The notes: a model not told the origin generated them from the sequence alone. A stretch of 11,797 bases of DNA from Bacteroidota bacterium (GCA_003567115.1 PXAP01000326.1:1-11797); one strand, 5' to 3'. Numbered from the stretch's first letter, positions 1 to 6,480 are shown. Numbers and translations are program-made.

Positions 1-1
1 A

Positions 2-187
2 TCATTAATTGATAGAGGAGAAAAAAGCCTAGGCGAGTATATAAATGATTTTGCACTGGAAAATCAGGCAAACCTTATTGTATTGCTCAAAGAGAATAAA
101 GGCTTTACCGAAAGGTTGTTTAAGCCGGGGTTCACCGGAAAAATATTAAAAAAGACCAGATTACCGGTATTGATTTATCAGGAGTGA
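2..187 (+). CDS. Universal stress protein-like, C-terminal end (partial)
   Basis: An open frame enters from the left edge and stops with TGA at 185-187, giving the last 61 residues of a protein. It reads as the C-terminal part of a UspA-fold domain: an amphipathic helix (GEYINDFALEN), a core strand (ANLIVLLKEN), a glycine-containing loop, then a helix and the final strand (RLPVLIYQE), matching the usual 'PVLVV' ending of the family. The canonical ATP-binding loop pattern of glycines followed by Ser/Thr is not clearly kept, as in many Bacteroidota Usp proteins that do not bind ATP in the classic way. The N-terminal part is outside the window, so whether it is a single or tandem Usp protein is unknown. 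Its place beside BON, HdeD and hibernation-factor-like genes fits a general stress role. Identification rests on a short stretch and is moderate. Confidence 0.6.
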   Translation, partial: SLIDRGEKSLGEYINDFALENQANLIVLLKENKGFTERLFKPGFTGKILKKTRLPVLIYQE

Positions 188-342
188 CAACCAGGAAAAG
201 GTTTCTCAATACCTTAACCAACTTGTTAACTTTATAATAGTCATATTAAAAGTGAAATAAAAACTAAAAAAATGAAAAAAGAAGAATTTTTAAAAGGCAA
301 AGGAGTATTTAATATCAAAAACATAATGTTTATAATCTTGTC

Positions 343-370
343 TGTGTTACACAGTAATATGGGGATTCAT
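343..370 (+). repeat. 28-bp direct repeat, copy 1
   Basis: This 28-base block begins TGTGTTACACAG and ends ATGGGGATTCAT, and is identical to bases 543-570. Its left end is an odd palindrome, TGTGT-T-ACACA, extended here by one base pair to CTGTGT/ACACAG at 342-354. Palindromes of this kind are typical of dimeric regulator sites. It could equally be the end of a small dispersed element. Function unknown. Confidence 0.75.
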
Positions 371-542
371 CCGAATAAATCAGGTTAATTAAGGTAATAA
401 TTAATTAGTTATATTTTGCAGGTAATTCATGTTCAGCATTTCAAACGGATGAATGTCACATCAGCTTTTTTTAACAAAATGATAAGTTCATTGCATGTGA
501 GATCGACCGCAGGTCAATCCCCCTGGTTTGTTGATGTCTTTT

Positions 543-570
543 TGTGTTACACAGTAATATGGGGATTCAT
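543..570 (+). repeat. 28-bp direct repeat, copy 2
   Basis: Exact second copy of the block at 343-370, starting exactly 200 bases later and ending 60 bases before the start codon at 631. It carries the same TGTGT-T-ACACA palindrome at 543-553. Its distance to the protease start would suit an operator or leader element, but this is inference. Confidence 0.75.
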
Positions 571-630
571 ATATCAAAAAAAGTAATTGTATATATCGTT
601 TGATTTATTAATAATATATCATTTTTAGTT

Positions 631-1716
631 ATGAAAAGCAGATTTTCTTTGAATCTTGGAAAACCATTCGGAATAAGGGTGTCTATACACTGGACATTCT
701 CCCTTCTGATTGCCTGGATTGTGTTTATCACCGTCAGGCAGGGGCTGGGAACTGTACAGGTATTGATGCATATATTGTTCGTACTTACACTTTTTGTATG
801 TGTGGTACTGCATGAGTTCGGTCATTCACTGACGGCCATCAGACTTGGAGGTAAGGTTAAAAGCATCACTCTCCTGCCCATTGGAGGGATGGCCAATATC
901 ACGGAAATGCCTGAAAATCCCAAAGACGAATTTATGGTTTCGGCCGCAGGGCCGCTTGTCAATGTTGCTATTGCCGTTATCTTATGGTTATACCTTGCTT
1001 TTCTCCACCCCGTCGATGTTGAAGCAATGGGATTTGAGGCTATAACGGCAGGTAATTTCCCGGTTATGCTGCTGGCTGCCAATCTATTTATAGTAGCCTT
1101 CAATCTGATCCCGGCATTTCCCATGGATGGCGGGCGTCTTTTCAGATCAGCCCTCTCGATCCATATGAGCAGGCTGAAAGCAACCCGGATTGCCAAAGAC
1201 ATTGGACAGGTTTTTGCAATTATTTTCATTTTTGCAGGGTTTTTTATCAATCCTTTTCTGGTAATTATCGGGTTGTTTATCATTCTGGGAGCAAGGGGTG
1301 AATATGAGATGATGAAATACCGCCACATATTAAACAATTACACAGTGGGCGATATTGTCAAAACCGATTATGAAGAGCTGGACAGGGATGATTCACTGGG
1401 CGAAGCAGCCGAAAAGCTGGCTCACATATCCGATCGTGGCTTTGTGGTCACTTCCGGCGGGGAATATGCCGGCATTCTTACCAAGAATGATCTGATAAAA
1501 GGCCTCAGTACATATGGGAAAGATGGCATGGTAAGGGATGCGTTCAGTGAAAATATTGAGAAGGTGGCCCCCGATGCGACACTATTCGATGTCTTTAAGA
1601 AAATGCAGATGAATCGTTATGATATGGTGCCCGTATCGGATAATGAAAAGTTTATCGGTATACTGGATATGGAAAGTCTGAATGAGTTCTTTCTTCTCCA
1701 GAAAGCCATGAGCTGA
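631..1716 (+). CDS. Site-2 protease (M50 family) with two CBS domains
   Basis: An intramembrane zinc metalloprotease expected to cut within membrane helices of its substrates, such as anti-sigma factors. The family motifs are visible: HEFGH with zinc ligands H61 and H65 and catalytic E62, and the second motif around residues 158-168 (N158, P161, P164, D166, GG), where D166 is the third zinc ligand. Likely transmembrane helices are near residues 20-36, 44-64, 104-124, 144-162 and 193-220. A cytoplasmic tail follows with two CBS domains, about 236-292 and 299-352, which in this family bind adenine nucleotides and tune activity. The 361-residue length fits the CBS-bearing SpoIVFB/Rip3-like class. 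The ATG is preceded by an AT-rich leader. The next gene starts 27 bases after the stop, so the two are probably cotranscribed. No substrate can be named; no anti-sigma factor lies in the window. Confidence 0.9.
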   Translation: MKSRFSLNLGKPFGIRVSIHWTFSLLIAWIVFITVRQGLGTVQVLMHILFVLTLFVCVVLHEFGHSLTAIRLGGKVKSITLLPIGGMANITEMPENPKDEFMVSAAGPLVNVAIAVILWLYLAFLHPVDVEAMGFEAITAGNFPVMLLAANLFIVAFNLIPAFPMDGGRLFRSALSIHMSRLKATRIAKDIGQVFAIIFIFAGFFINPFLVIIGLFIILGARGEYEMMKYRHILNNYTVGDIVKTDYEELDRDDSLGEAAEKLAHISDRGFVVTSGGEYAGILTKNDLIKGLSTYGKDGMVRDAFSENIEKVAPDATLFDVFKKMQMNRYDMVPVSDNEKFIGILDMESLNEFFLLQKAMS

Positions 1717-1743
1717 AAGTTGAATTAAAACAGGGAAATAATT

Positions 1744-2904
1744 ATGGATCATATTAATATTGATAAGCTCAAGGAATTGGCCCGGGTACATAAACCGGAG
1801 TGCATAAGTGTTTTTATACCCACTCACCGGGCAGGCAAGGAAGTTAATGAAAAGATAGACCAGAAGCACCTGAAAAATAAGGTTAAGACCATCCGGCATG
1901 AGCTGGAGTCGCTTAACATGCAGGATCGCGAAACTGAGGCACTGCTCCGGCCAATAAATGAACTGGTCGATAACACCGGTTTCTGGAAAATTCAGTCCGA
2001 TGGACTGGCAATTTTCAGGAACCAGGGTTTTTTTGAGTATTACACCCTTCCCGTGCCTTTTAAACCTTACGTATACATTGCCGATCATTTTTATCCCATG
2101 CCATTAATACCATATATAAATAATGACGGGGTTAAGTTTTATTTGCTGGCCATCAGTCAGAATGGGGTTAAACTTTTCGAAGGCTCACCACACCGGATAA
2201 GCGAAGTGGCAGTTGACGATCTGCTTCCGGAAAGGCTGGAGGAAGTGGTTGGTTTTGATTTTGAGGAAAAGCACCTGCAGTACCGTGCAGCAAATGACGA
2301 AAGGGGCCGGGCAACCTTTCATGGTCATGGTAAATCGAATGAGGAAGCAGAAAAAAAGGAGCTGCTTAATTATTTAAGGGCAGTCAATAATGGTCTGAAG
2401 GAAATCCTGCACGATAAAAAAGCTCCGCTTATACTTGCTGCTGTAGATTACCTGGTGCCGCTTTACCGGGAGGTTAATGATTATAAATTTTTACATAAGG
2501 ATTTCATCTCCGGTAATCCTGACCATGAAAACCCTGCAGGACTTCATGAAAAGGCCATGTCGATAACAAAAGATTATCCCGATCGTGAAAGAAAAGAAAA
2601 AGCGGAAGCTTTCGAGGCTGCATTGTCAGAACAGAAAGCTTCCTACAAGGAAGAAGTAATTATTCCGGCAGCCGTTAATCAGAGAGTTGACACTTTGTTT
2701 GTTAAAAACGGGGAAGAGATGTGGGGTATATACGATAAGGAAAATAACAGGGTTGTGAAGCGTGACAAGAAAAACGGACAAAGTTCCGGTTTATTGAATT
2801 TAGCAGCAATGCATACAATTTTTAACAACGGCAGGGTCTATCTGACAGATCCTGATGAGATGCCGGAACCCGTTTCTAAATTGAACGCGTTATTCAGGTT
2901 CTGA
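1744..2904 (+). CDS. baeRF/Balon-like ribosome hibernation or rescue factor
   Basis: This 386-residue protein resembles the bacterial archaeo-eukaryotic release factor (baeRF) proteins, relatives of eRF1/Pelota that include Balon, the hibernation factor of Psychrobacter. Visible parts: an N-terminal region with the family-type start CISVFIPTHRAG (20-31); a strand-rich block with SDGLAIFRNQGFFEYY (85-100) and FYLLAISQNGVKLFEG (132-147); a middle region from about 165 to 300 with a charged helix after FHGHGKSN (192-199); and a C-terminal domain with VDTLFVKNGEEMWGIYD (315-331), like the third domain of eRF1/Pelota. No GGQ tripeptide for peptide release is present, so occupying or protecting the ribosomal A site is more likely than termination. 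It lies 27 bases after the CBS protease gene and 91 before the five-BON gene. The family call comes from recalled sequence style rather than a search; the exact subfamily is uncertain. Confidence 0.75.
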   Translation: MDHINIDKLKELARVHKPECISVFIPTHRAGKEVNEKIDQKHLKNKVKTIRHELESLNMQDRETEALLRPINELVDNTGFWKIQSDGLAIFRNQGFFEYYTLPVPFKPYVYIADHFYPMPLIPYINNDGVKFYLLAISQNGVKLFEGSPHRISEVAVDDLLPERLEEVVGFDFEEKHLQYRAANDERGRATFHGHGKSNEEAEKKELLNYLRAVNNGLKEILHDKKAPLILAAVDYLVPLYREVNDYKFLHKDFISGNPDHENPAGLHEKAMSITKDYPDRERKEKAEAFEAALSEQKASYKEEVIIPAAVNQRVDTLFVKNGEEMWGIYDKENNRVVKRDKKNGQSSGLLNLAAMHTIFNNGRVYLTDPDEMPEPVSKLNALFRF

Positions 2905-2932
2905 AAAAGAGATTAAAATCACGTCACCTGGT

Positions 2933-2945
2933 GGGTATTAAACCC
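2933..2945 (+). other. Small inverted repeat between baeRF and BON genes
   Basis: GGGT, five bases, then ACCC forms a weak hairpin just after another small palindrome, CACC-T-GGTG (about 2925-2933). There is no T-run, so it is a poor terminator. It may mark RNA structure in the 91-base spacer, but chance is likely. Confidence 0.2.
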
Positions 2946-2967
2946 TGTGGAATATAAATAATTGAAT

Positions 2968-2985
2968 ATTAACCTGATTAACCTG
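2968..2985 (+). repeat. Tandem 9-bp repeat before a start codon
   Basis: ATTAACCTG occurs twice head to tail, ending 10 bases before the ATG at 2996. This is where a ribosome binding site would lie, yet no purine-rich Shine-Dalgarno is seen. It may be a binding site or a chance duplication. Confidence 0.5.
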
Positions 2986-2995
2986 TTTTATTAGG

Positions 2996-4408
2996 ATGAA
3001 AAAGGCAATGATTCTGCCGGTGATATTACTGTCAATTATAACCGTCACTTTACCACAACGGGATGATAATGATATTGCAGATGCAATTGAATATGAATAT
3101 CGTGCCGATCATACCATAAATGTAAATCAAATTGAAATAAATGTGGTTGATGGTATTGTTAAACTGACTGGATCAGTAACTAATCTGAAAGCAAAAGAAC
3201 GGGCCGCAAAAATAGCCAGATCAATTAAAGGTGTGCGATCTGTGTCTAACCTTATCAGTGTGGATCCCCCGGTAGTATTAAGCGATAAGGGAATTGAAAA
3301 AAGGGTAAGGAATGCACTTGAGGCGGATCCGGCAACATCTTTATACGATATAACCGTGTCGGTCGAGAACCGGTTTGTAACTCTTTCCGGAACGGTCGAT
3401 TCTTACCAGGCAAAAGAGTTGTGCAGGTATGTAGCCATGTCGGCTGAAGGGGTTGTGGATATTTATAATTCAATTCATGTAGATTATAAAAGAGACAGGG
3501 ATGATACTGCTATTATCAATGAAATCAAGAGGGCACTGGAATGGATTGTTAAGGTTGATGACCGGATGATAGATGTCAGTGTGAGCAATGGAGAGGTTGA
3601 GCTAAGTGGTATAGTCGGCAGTGCGGCTGAAAAGCACAATGCCTACTTAACTGCCTGGGTGGCCGGTGTTAAATCTGTCGACAGTACCAATCTTGAGGTG
3701 AAATGGCAGGAGAGGGATGAACATTTACGGGAAAAGATGTATGTTACGGCCGCTGATGAGGAGATAGAAAAAGCCATCGAAGAAGCAGCCCGTTACGATC
3801 CTCGTGTATCTCCGTTCGATATAATACCTGAAGCCACAGATGGACATGTTGCGCTCAGGGGAACGGTAAATAATCTTAAGGCAAAAATAGCTGCTGAGAA
3901 GCTTGCTGAAAATACAACCGGGGTAATAAGTGTTACAAATAAAATAGAAGTGAAACTGGATAATATTGGCATCCAGCCCACTGATTCATTAATTGAAGCC
4001 CGACTGAGAAATGCATTATTGAATAATGCCGTAACAGAATTATGGCAGATCATTGTCGATGTATCGGATGGCGTAGTTACTTTGACAGGTACCGTTAACA
4101 GTGTTCTTGTAAAGCAGGAAGCAGAATCGGTCGCCTCCGGTATTGCAGGTGTCATTACAGTTAATAATAATATTGTGGTAAATTATCCATATAATTTCCC
4201 ATTGTGGGATGATTATCCCCATTTTTATGAGCTGATTACAGAACCACCCGATCCATTGGATATTCCTCTTGATTTTCTGGAAATTGAAAAGGAAATCAGA
4301 ATGGAGGAGTTTCCGAGTCCCCATATCACCAGGGACAGGATAAGGATAAGGTTTGGGAACGGCCAACTTAACCTGGACGGTATCATAGATGATCAGCTGC
4401 CGCCCTAA
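2996..4408 (+). CDS. Exported protein with five BON domains (OsmY-like)
   Basis: A 470-residue protein with a short signal sequence (MKK then a hydrophobic stretch to about residue 20, no lipobox cysteine), so probably periplasmic. It is built from BON domains, each with an acidic helix, a strand and the hallmark 'G-x-V-x-L-x-G-x-V', then a helix and a 'GV-x-x-V-x-N' ending. Approximate bounds are 24-90, 96-164, 168-236, 252-321 and 328-396. Residues 428-465 look like the front half of a sixth domain (helix EIEKEIRMEE, then GNGQLNLDG) that ends before its second helix. BON proteins such as OsmY bind phospholipids and protect the envelope under osmotic or other stress. A linker rich in aromatic residues and proline (398-425) separates the fifth domain from the fragment. 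It may belong to the transcript of the two genes upstream; a hairpin closes it. Confidence 0.88.
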   Translation: MKKAMILPVILLSIITVTLPQRDDNDIADAIEYEYRADHTINVNQIEINVVDGIVKLTGSVTNLKAKERAAKIARSIKGVRSVSNLISVDPPVVLSDKGIEKRVRNALEADPATSLYDITVSVENRFVTLSGTVDSYQAKELCRYVAMSAEGVVDIYNSIHVDYKRDRDDTAIINEIKRALEWIVKVDDRMIDVSVSNGEVELSGIVGSAAEKHNAYLTAWVAGVKSVDSTNLEVKWQERDEHLREKMYVTAADEEIEKAIEEAARYDPRVSPFDIIPEATDGHVALRGTVNNLKAKIAAEKLAENTTGVISVTNKIEVKLDNIGIQPTDSLIEARLRNALLNNAVTELWQIIVDVSDGVVTLTGTVNSVLVKQEAESVASGIAGVITVNNNIVVNYPYNFPLWDDYPHFYELITEPPDPLDIPLDFLEIEKEIRMEEFPSPHITRDRIRIRFGNGQLNLDGIIDDQLPP

Positions 4409-4418
4409 CCGGCGGCAG
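4397..4418 (+). terminator. GC-rich hairpin overlapping the stop codon
   Basis: CTGCCGCC (4397-4404) pairs perfectly with GGCGGCAG (4411-4418) across a six-base loop that contains the TAA stop at 4406-4408. Only three T residues follow, so it is a weak intrinsic terminator or a 3'-end stability element. A second, AT-rich inverted repeat (GTTTTAT/ATAAAAC, 4444-4466) follows shortly after. Confidence 0.5.
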
Positions 4419-4487
4419 TTTGAGGCAACCGGTTAAAGATGCTGTTTTATAAGTAAACAATAAAACTGATGTCAGAGAACCGTAAAG

Positions 4488-4539
4488 GATGTTCTGCTAT
4501 GATATTATTTACTGAGAAATGTTTACGATGTTTTGCTAT
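4488..4539 (+). repeat. Pair of 13-bp near-identical repeats before the SDR gene
   Basis: GATGTTCTGCTAT at 4488-4500 and GATGTTTTGCTAT at 4527-4539 differ at one base and start 39 bases apart. They lie 100-150 bases before the SDR start, where paired regulator sites could be. No known motif is recognised. Confidence 0.35.
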
Positions 4540-4638
4540 ACGACAACTAACAGTAAGCAGGCAGAAAGAATTTTTCGAACCCCCGCCGCATTTTGGATTA
4601 ATTTTTGCCCTGATATAATATAAAAAAACAATATTACG

Positions 4639-5370
4639 ATGAATGTACTGATAACAGGAACAGATTCAGGTTTCGGACGGGCAGTGGCCCTGGAATTTCT
4701 CAATACCGGCGCATCTGTATACGGGATAGACAGCAGATTCAATAATAAGTTGAAAAACTATGAAGATTATCACCATCTCCTGCAGGATCTCACGGGCCTT
4801 GATGAACTCGGGGATCAGCTGAACGATTTTCTGGCCGGTGTGAAGACCCTTGATCTTGTGATTCTGAATTCAGATATGCAGCCTGAGATTAATGATTTGA
4901 GGGAAACTACCATAGAAAAAATCACGACAGTGATGAATAATAATGTATGGGCAAATAAGGTGATCATTGACACCCTGATAGAGAGGGTTCCCAATATATA
5001 CCAGGTTGTTGCAATCTCTTCCGGTGCAGCCATAAACTGTGCCCGGGGGTGGAATGCCTATGCCATATCCAAGGCGGCATTAAATACATTAATGAAATTA
5101 TATGCCCGGGAGATCACCGAAACCCATTTTTCTGCCCTGGAACCCGGGATTACCGATACAGATCCCCGTGAAAATATTTCCCCCCTGAACGGCAGTAACA
5201 GTTATCCTGTTGTCAGAAAGCTTAAAGGTATACATCGGGATTTAAATATTACCTATCCGGAATATGCAGCCAATTATCTGGTTGAAGCTATGGGTATTGT
5301 ATTGCAGGAAGAAAGCGGATCATATAAGGATGTAAGGGACATTCTTTTCTCCCCGGGTATGGTTCGCTGA
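4639..5370 (+). CDS. Short-chain dehydrogenase/reductase (SDR)
   Basis: A 243-residue cytoplasmic oxidoreductase with a single Rossmann fold. Visible are the dinucleotide-binding loop TGTDSGFG (6-13), D31 at the end of the second strand (usually favouring NAD(H) over NADP(H)), the catalytic serine in ISSGA (126-130), and Y141 with K145 in YAISK. The structural NNAG motif is replaced by LNSDM (76-80), keeping only the first Asn; the conserved Asn of helix 4 appears kept in MNNNVW (99-104). The Ser-Tyr-Lys triad looks complete, so activity is expected, but the substrate is unknown. The overall pattern, with 'ALEPG' after the active site, is closest in style to benzil/sepiapterin reductase-like SDRs such as YueD. 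A TATAAT-like sequence at about 4614-4619 lies in the leader, but Bacteroidota sigma factors prefer other motifs. It stands alone on its strand and may be unrelated to the stress genes. Confidence 0.88.
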   Translation: MNVLITGTDSGFGRAVALEFLNTGASVYGIDSRFNNKLKNYEDYHHLLQDLTGLDELGDQLNDFLAGVKTLDLVILNSDMQPEINDLRETTIEKITTVMNNNVWANKVIIDTLIERVPNIYQVVAISSGAAINCARGWNAYAISKAALNTLMKLYAREITETHFSALEPGITDTDPRENISPLNGSNSYPVVRKLKGIHRDLNITYPEYAANYLVEAMGIVLQEESGSYKDVRDILFSPGMVR

Positions 5371-5767
5371 AAAATCTGCCGGAAAGAAGCTTGTTCAAAA
5401 AGCAATGAGCGCTTCAAAACGTTTAAAATCAGAATTGCTGATCAGGGTTTCAGAATTGCCGGTCCGGGTTTTGAAAAGCAATCAGAGATTTGTATCCGGA
5501 AAAACGACTACATAATTACATAATAATTTCATAATTTTTTACATCCGGGTTATCCTGCGTGCTCCCGGCCCAATAAATAATATCTGTAGCCGGAATAGAC
5601 AGATGGCTCAAAATACGCTTTGCTTGACGGTGGCTTCGTGCTTCACACTTCCGCTTCCTATTGCGAGCCGGATATGCGGACTAACACAGATATGTCTTGT
5701 ATGGTATCTCAACAAACTGCTGCTATTGCCCTGGCAAACTGCTGCTGATTTGACCCCGGCCAGGAGG
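5371..5767. other. Convergent intergenic stretch with a possible gene remnant
   Basis: These 397 bases separate the plus-strand SDR gene from the end of the minus-strand 65-residue gene. They hold several short repeats: TCAGAATTGC at 5429-5438 and 5450-5459, CATAAT three times at 5511-5535, and CAAACTGCTGCT at 5713-5724 and 5735-5746. CCTGGC (5730-5735) pairs with GCCAGG (5759-5764), just beyond the minus-strand stop, but without a T-run. A minus-strand frame at 5516-5680 is open for 54 codons without an ATG (see findings). No clear gene or RNA was seen. Confidence 0.5.
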
Positions 5768-5965
5768 CTATGATGTTGAGGAATCAACGGGAAATGTTTC
5801 AGAAATTACATCTCTGTATCTATCCCAGTAATTATTCATCAACCAGTAACGTAATTCAACTACCTCTTCCGGCTTCAACCAGTTTAATGATTTCGTAACC
5901 TCTTTTCTGAAAAGAGCTTTGATGTAACTGACATTGGTGATAAGTAATTTCTGATGTTCGAGCAT
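5768..5965 (-). CDS. Small hypothetical protein, 65 residues
   Basis: Not recognised. The product is a soluble, charged and aromatic-rich small protein with no signal peptide, transmembrane helix or cysteine. It has a helical front (YIKALFRKEVTKSLNWL, residues 14-30) and a tryptophan/tyrosine-rich helix (VELRYWLMNNYWDRYRD, 36-52). The ATG (bases 5965-5963) is preceded by a very AT-rich leader, like the other genes here, and follows the mgtC-like stop by 35 bases on the same strand, which argues for a real gene cotranscribed with it. The KPEEVVELRYWL segment (31-42) suggests a helix-turn-helix-like or small regulatory fold, but no function can be assigned. The alternative is a chance open frame; the amino acid composition makes that less likely. 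Confidence 0.6.
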   Translation of the reverse strand: MLEHQKLLITNVSYIKALFRKEVTKSLNWLKPEEVVELRYWLMNNYWDRYRDVISETFPVDSSTS

Positions 5966-6000
5966 ATTTAAAAATTTTAATTAACCGCCGGAGCGTACTA

Positions 6001-6453
6001 TTATTTTTTATGTTTTATAAACCCAAGGACATAATTGATAAAAAGAATGAATAAGGTAATTCCCACTGCAAGAATGTATTGCCTTAATGCCACGGATATT
6101 CCTATTCCTGAAGAAAACAAAATAGTGGCAGCTGAAGTAAGATATTTTATTTCCCCCTCTTTTTCTACCTGGAGGACCATGCCCGCTCCTATAAAACTTA
6201 TTCCCAGGATTATGGCCTGAATGATACGTGCCGGATCGGCAGTGATAAATTCGGCAAATCCAAGCATTTGATAATGTGAAACGATAATTTCACCCAGTGC
6301 CACCAAAAGGGTGACTGCACCGCCAACAAGCATATTGGTCCGTATGCCCGCCGGCTTATCGATTTTTTCTCTTTCAAAACCAATCAGGCCCGATAAGACA
6401 GAGGCAATAATAACATGCAGCAGCACTATTAATTCGTTCTCCAAAGGGGTCAT
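6001..6453 (-). CDS. MgtC/SapB family membrane protein
   Basis: A 150-residue inner-membrane protein of the MgtC/SapB family. Diagnostic motifs are in order: GLIGFEREK (22-30), PAGIRTNMLVG (34-44), GISFIGAGMV (84-93) and LTSAATILFSSGIGIS (105-120). Four to five hydrophobic helices are visible, near residues 8-25, 41-58, 78-95, 106-122 and 126-145. The protein ends right after the membrane part, so it lacks the cytosolic ACT-like domain of Salmonella MgtC, as most family members do. Salmonella MgtC supports growth at low magnesium and affects the ATP synthase; the role of short homologues is largely unknown. It is first in a two-gene minus-strand unit and divergent from the triple-BON gene. 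A tandem 11-bp repeat lies directly before the start. An ATAATG context gives an ATG start with no Shine-Dalgarno. Confidence 0.9.
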   Translation of the reverse strand: MTPLENELIVLLHVIIASVLSGLIGFEREKIDKPAGIRTNMLVGGAVTLLVALGEIIVSHYQMLGFAEFITADPARIIQAIILGISFIGAGMVLQVEKEGEIKYLTSAATILFSSGIGISVALRQYILAVGITLFILFINYVLGFIKHKK

Positions 6454-6458
6454 TATTG

Positions 6459-6480
6459 TTTAATGTAACTTTAATGTAAC
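6459..6480 (-). repeat. Tandem 11-bp repeat in the mgtC leader
   Basis: On the minus strand GTTACATTAAA occurs twice in perfect tandem, ending 5 bases before the ATG at 6453. A further partial copy (TTTAACGTTA) lies just upstream, at about 6477-6486. The repeat covers the ribosome entry region, so it may be an operator or translational control site. Function unknown. Confidence 0.6.

Larger units (their letters stand above)
188..630. other. Long non-coding stretch with 28-bp direct repeats
   Basis: These 443 bases between the Usp-like gene and the site-2 protease gene hold no convincing gene. They contain an exact 28-bp repeat (listed separately), a 9-bp inverted match (365-373 with 446-454) and a small GACC/GGTC palindrome at 505-515. 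A 35-codon ATG frame at 479-586 crosses the second repeat copy and would encode a short peptide with a hydrophobic end; nothing recognisable supports it. No sequence matches the Bacteroidota promoter (TTTG then TAnnTTTG) well, though one must exist for the downstream genes. Confidence 0.5.

Noticed and set aside
407..416. TATATTTTG and TATCGTTTG (594-602) as -7 promoter elements
   Set aside because: Both have one base too many between TA and TTTG, and no TTTG lies at the right distance upstream.
343..570. Two repeats with a spacer, considered as a CRISPR remnant
   Set aside because: Only two copies exist, the 172-base gap is far longer than a spacer, and no cas gene is nearby.
822..1337. 171-codon antisense open frame inside the protease gene
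   Set aside because: The plus strand encodes a clear M50 protease with intact motifs; the antisense product shows no recognisable features.
3793..4366. Antisense open frames inside the five-BON gene
   Set aside because: The repeated BON pattern on the plus strand explains the region; the antisense frames follow from its periodic codon use.
4614..4619. TATAAT as a -10 box for the SDR gene
   Set aside because: It matches the E. coli consensus, but the Bacteroidota primary sigma factor uses TAnnTTTG; in such AT-rich DNA it is expected by chance.
5581..5700. GC-richer stretch considered as a tRNA or small RNA gene
   Set aside because: No cloverleaf, anticodon stem or known RNA motif could be drawn.
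5730..5764. CCTGGC/GCCAGG inverted repeat as terminator of the mgtC unit
   Set aside because: The loop is 23 bases long and no T-run follows on the minus strand, so termination is not supported.
6035..6220. Plus-strand 61-codon frame opposite mgtC
   Set aside because: MgtC motifs on the minus strand are complete and the opposite frame has no supporting features.
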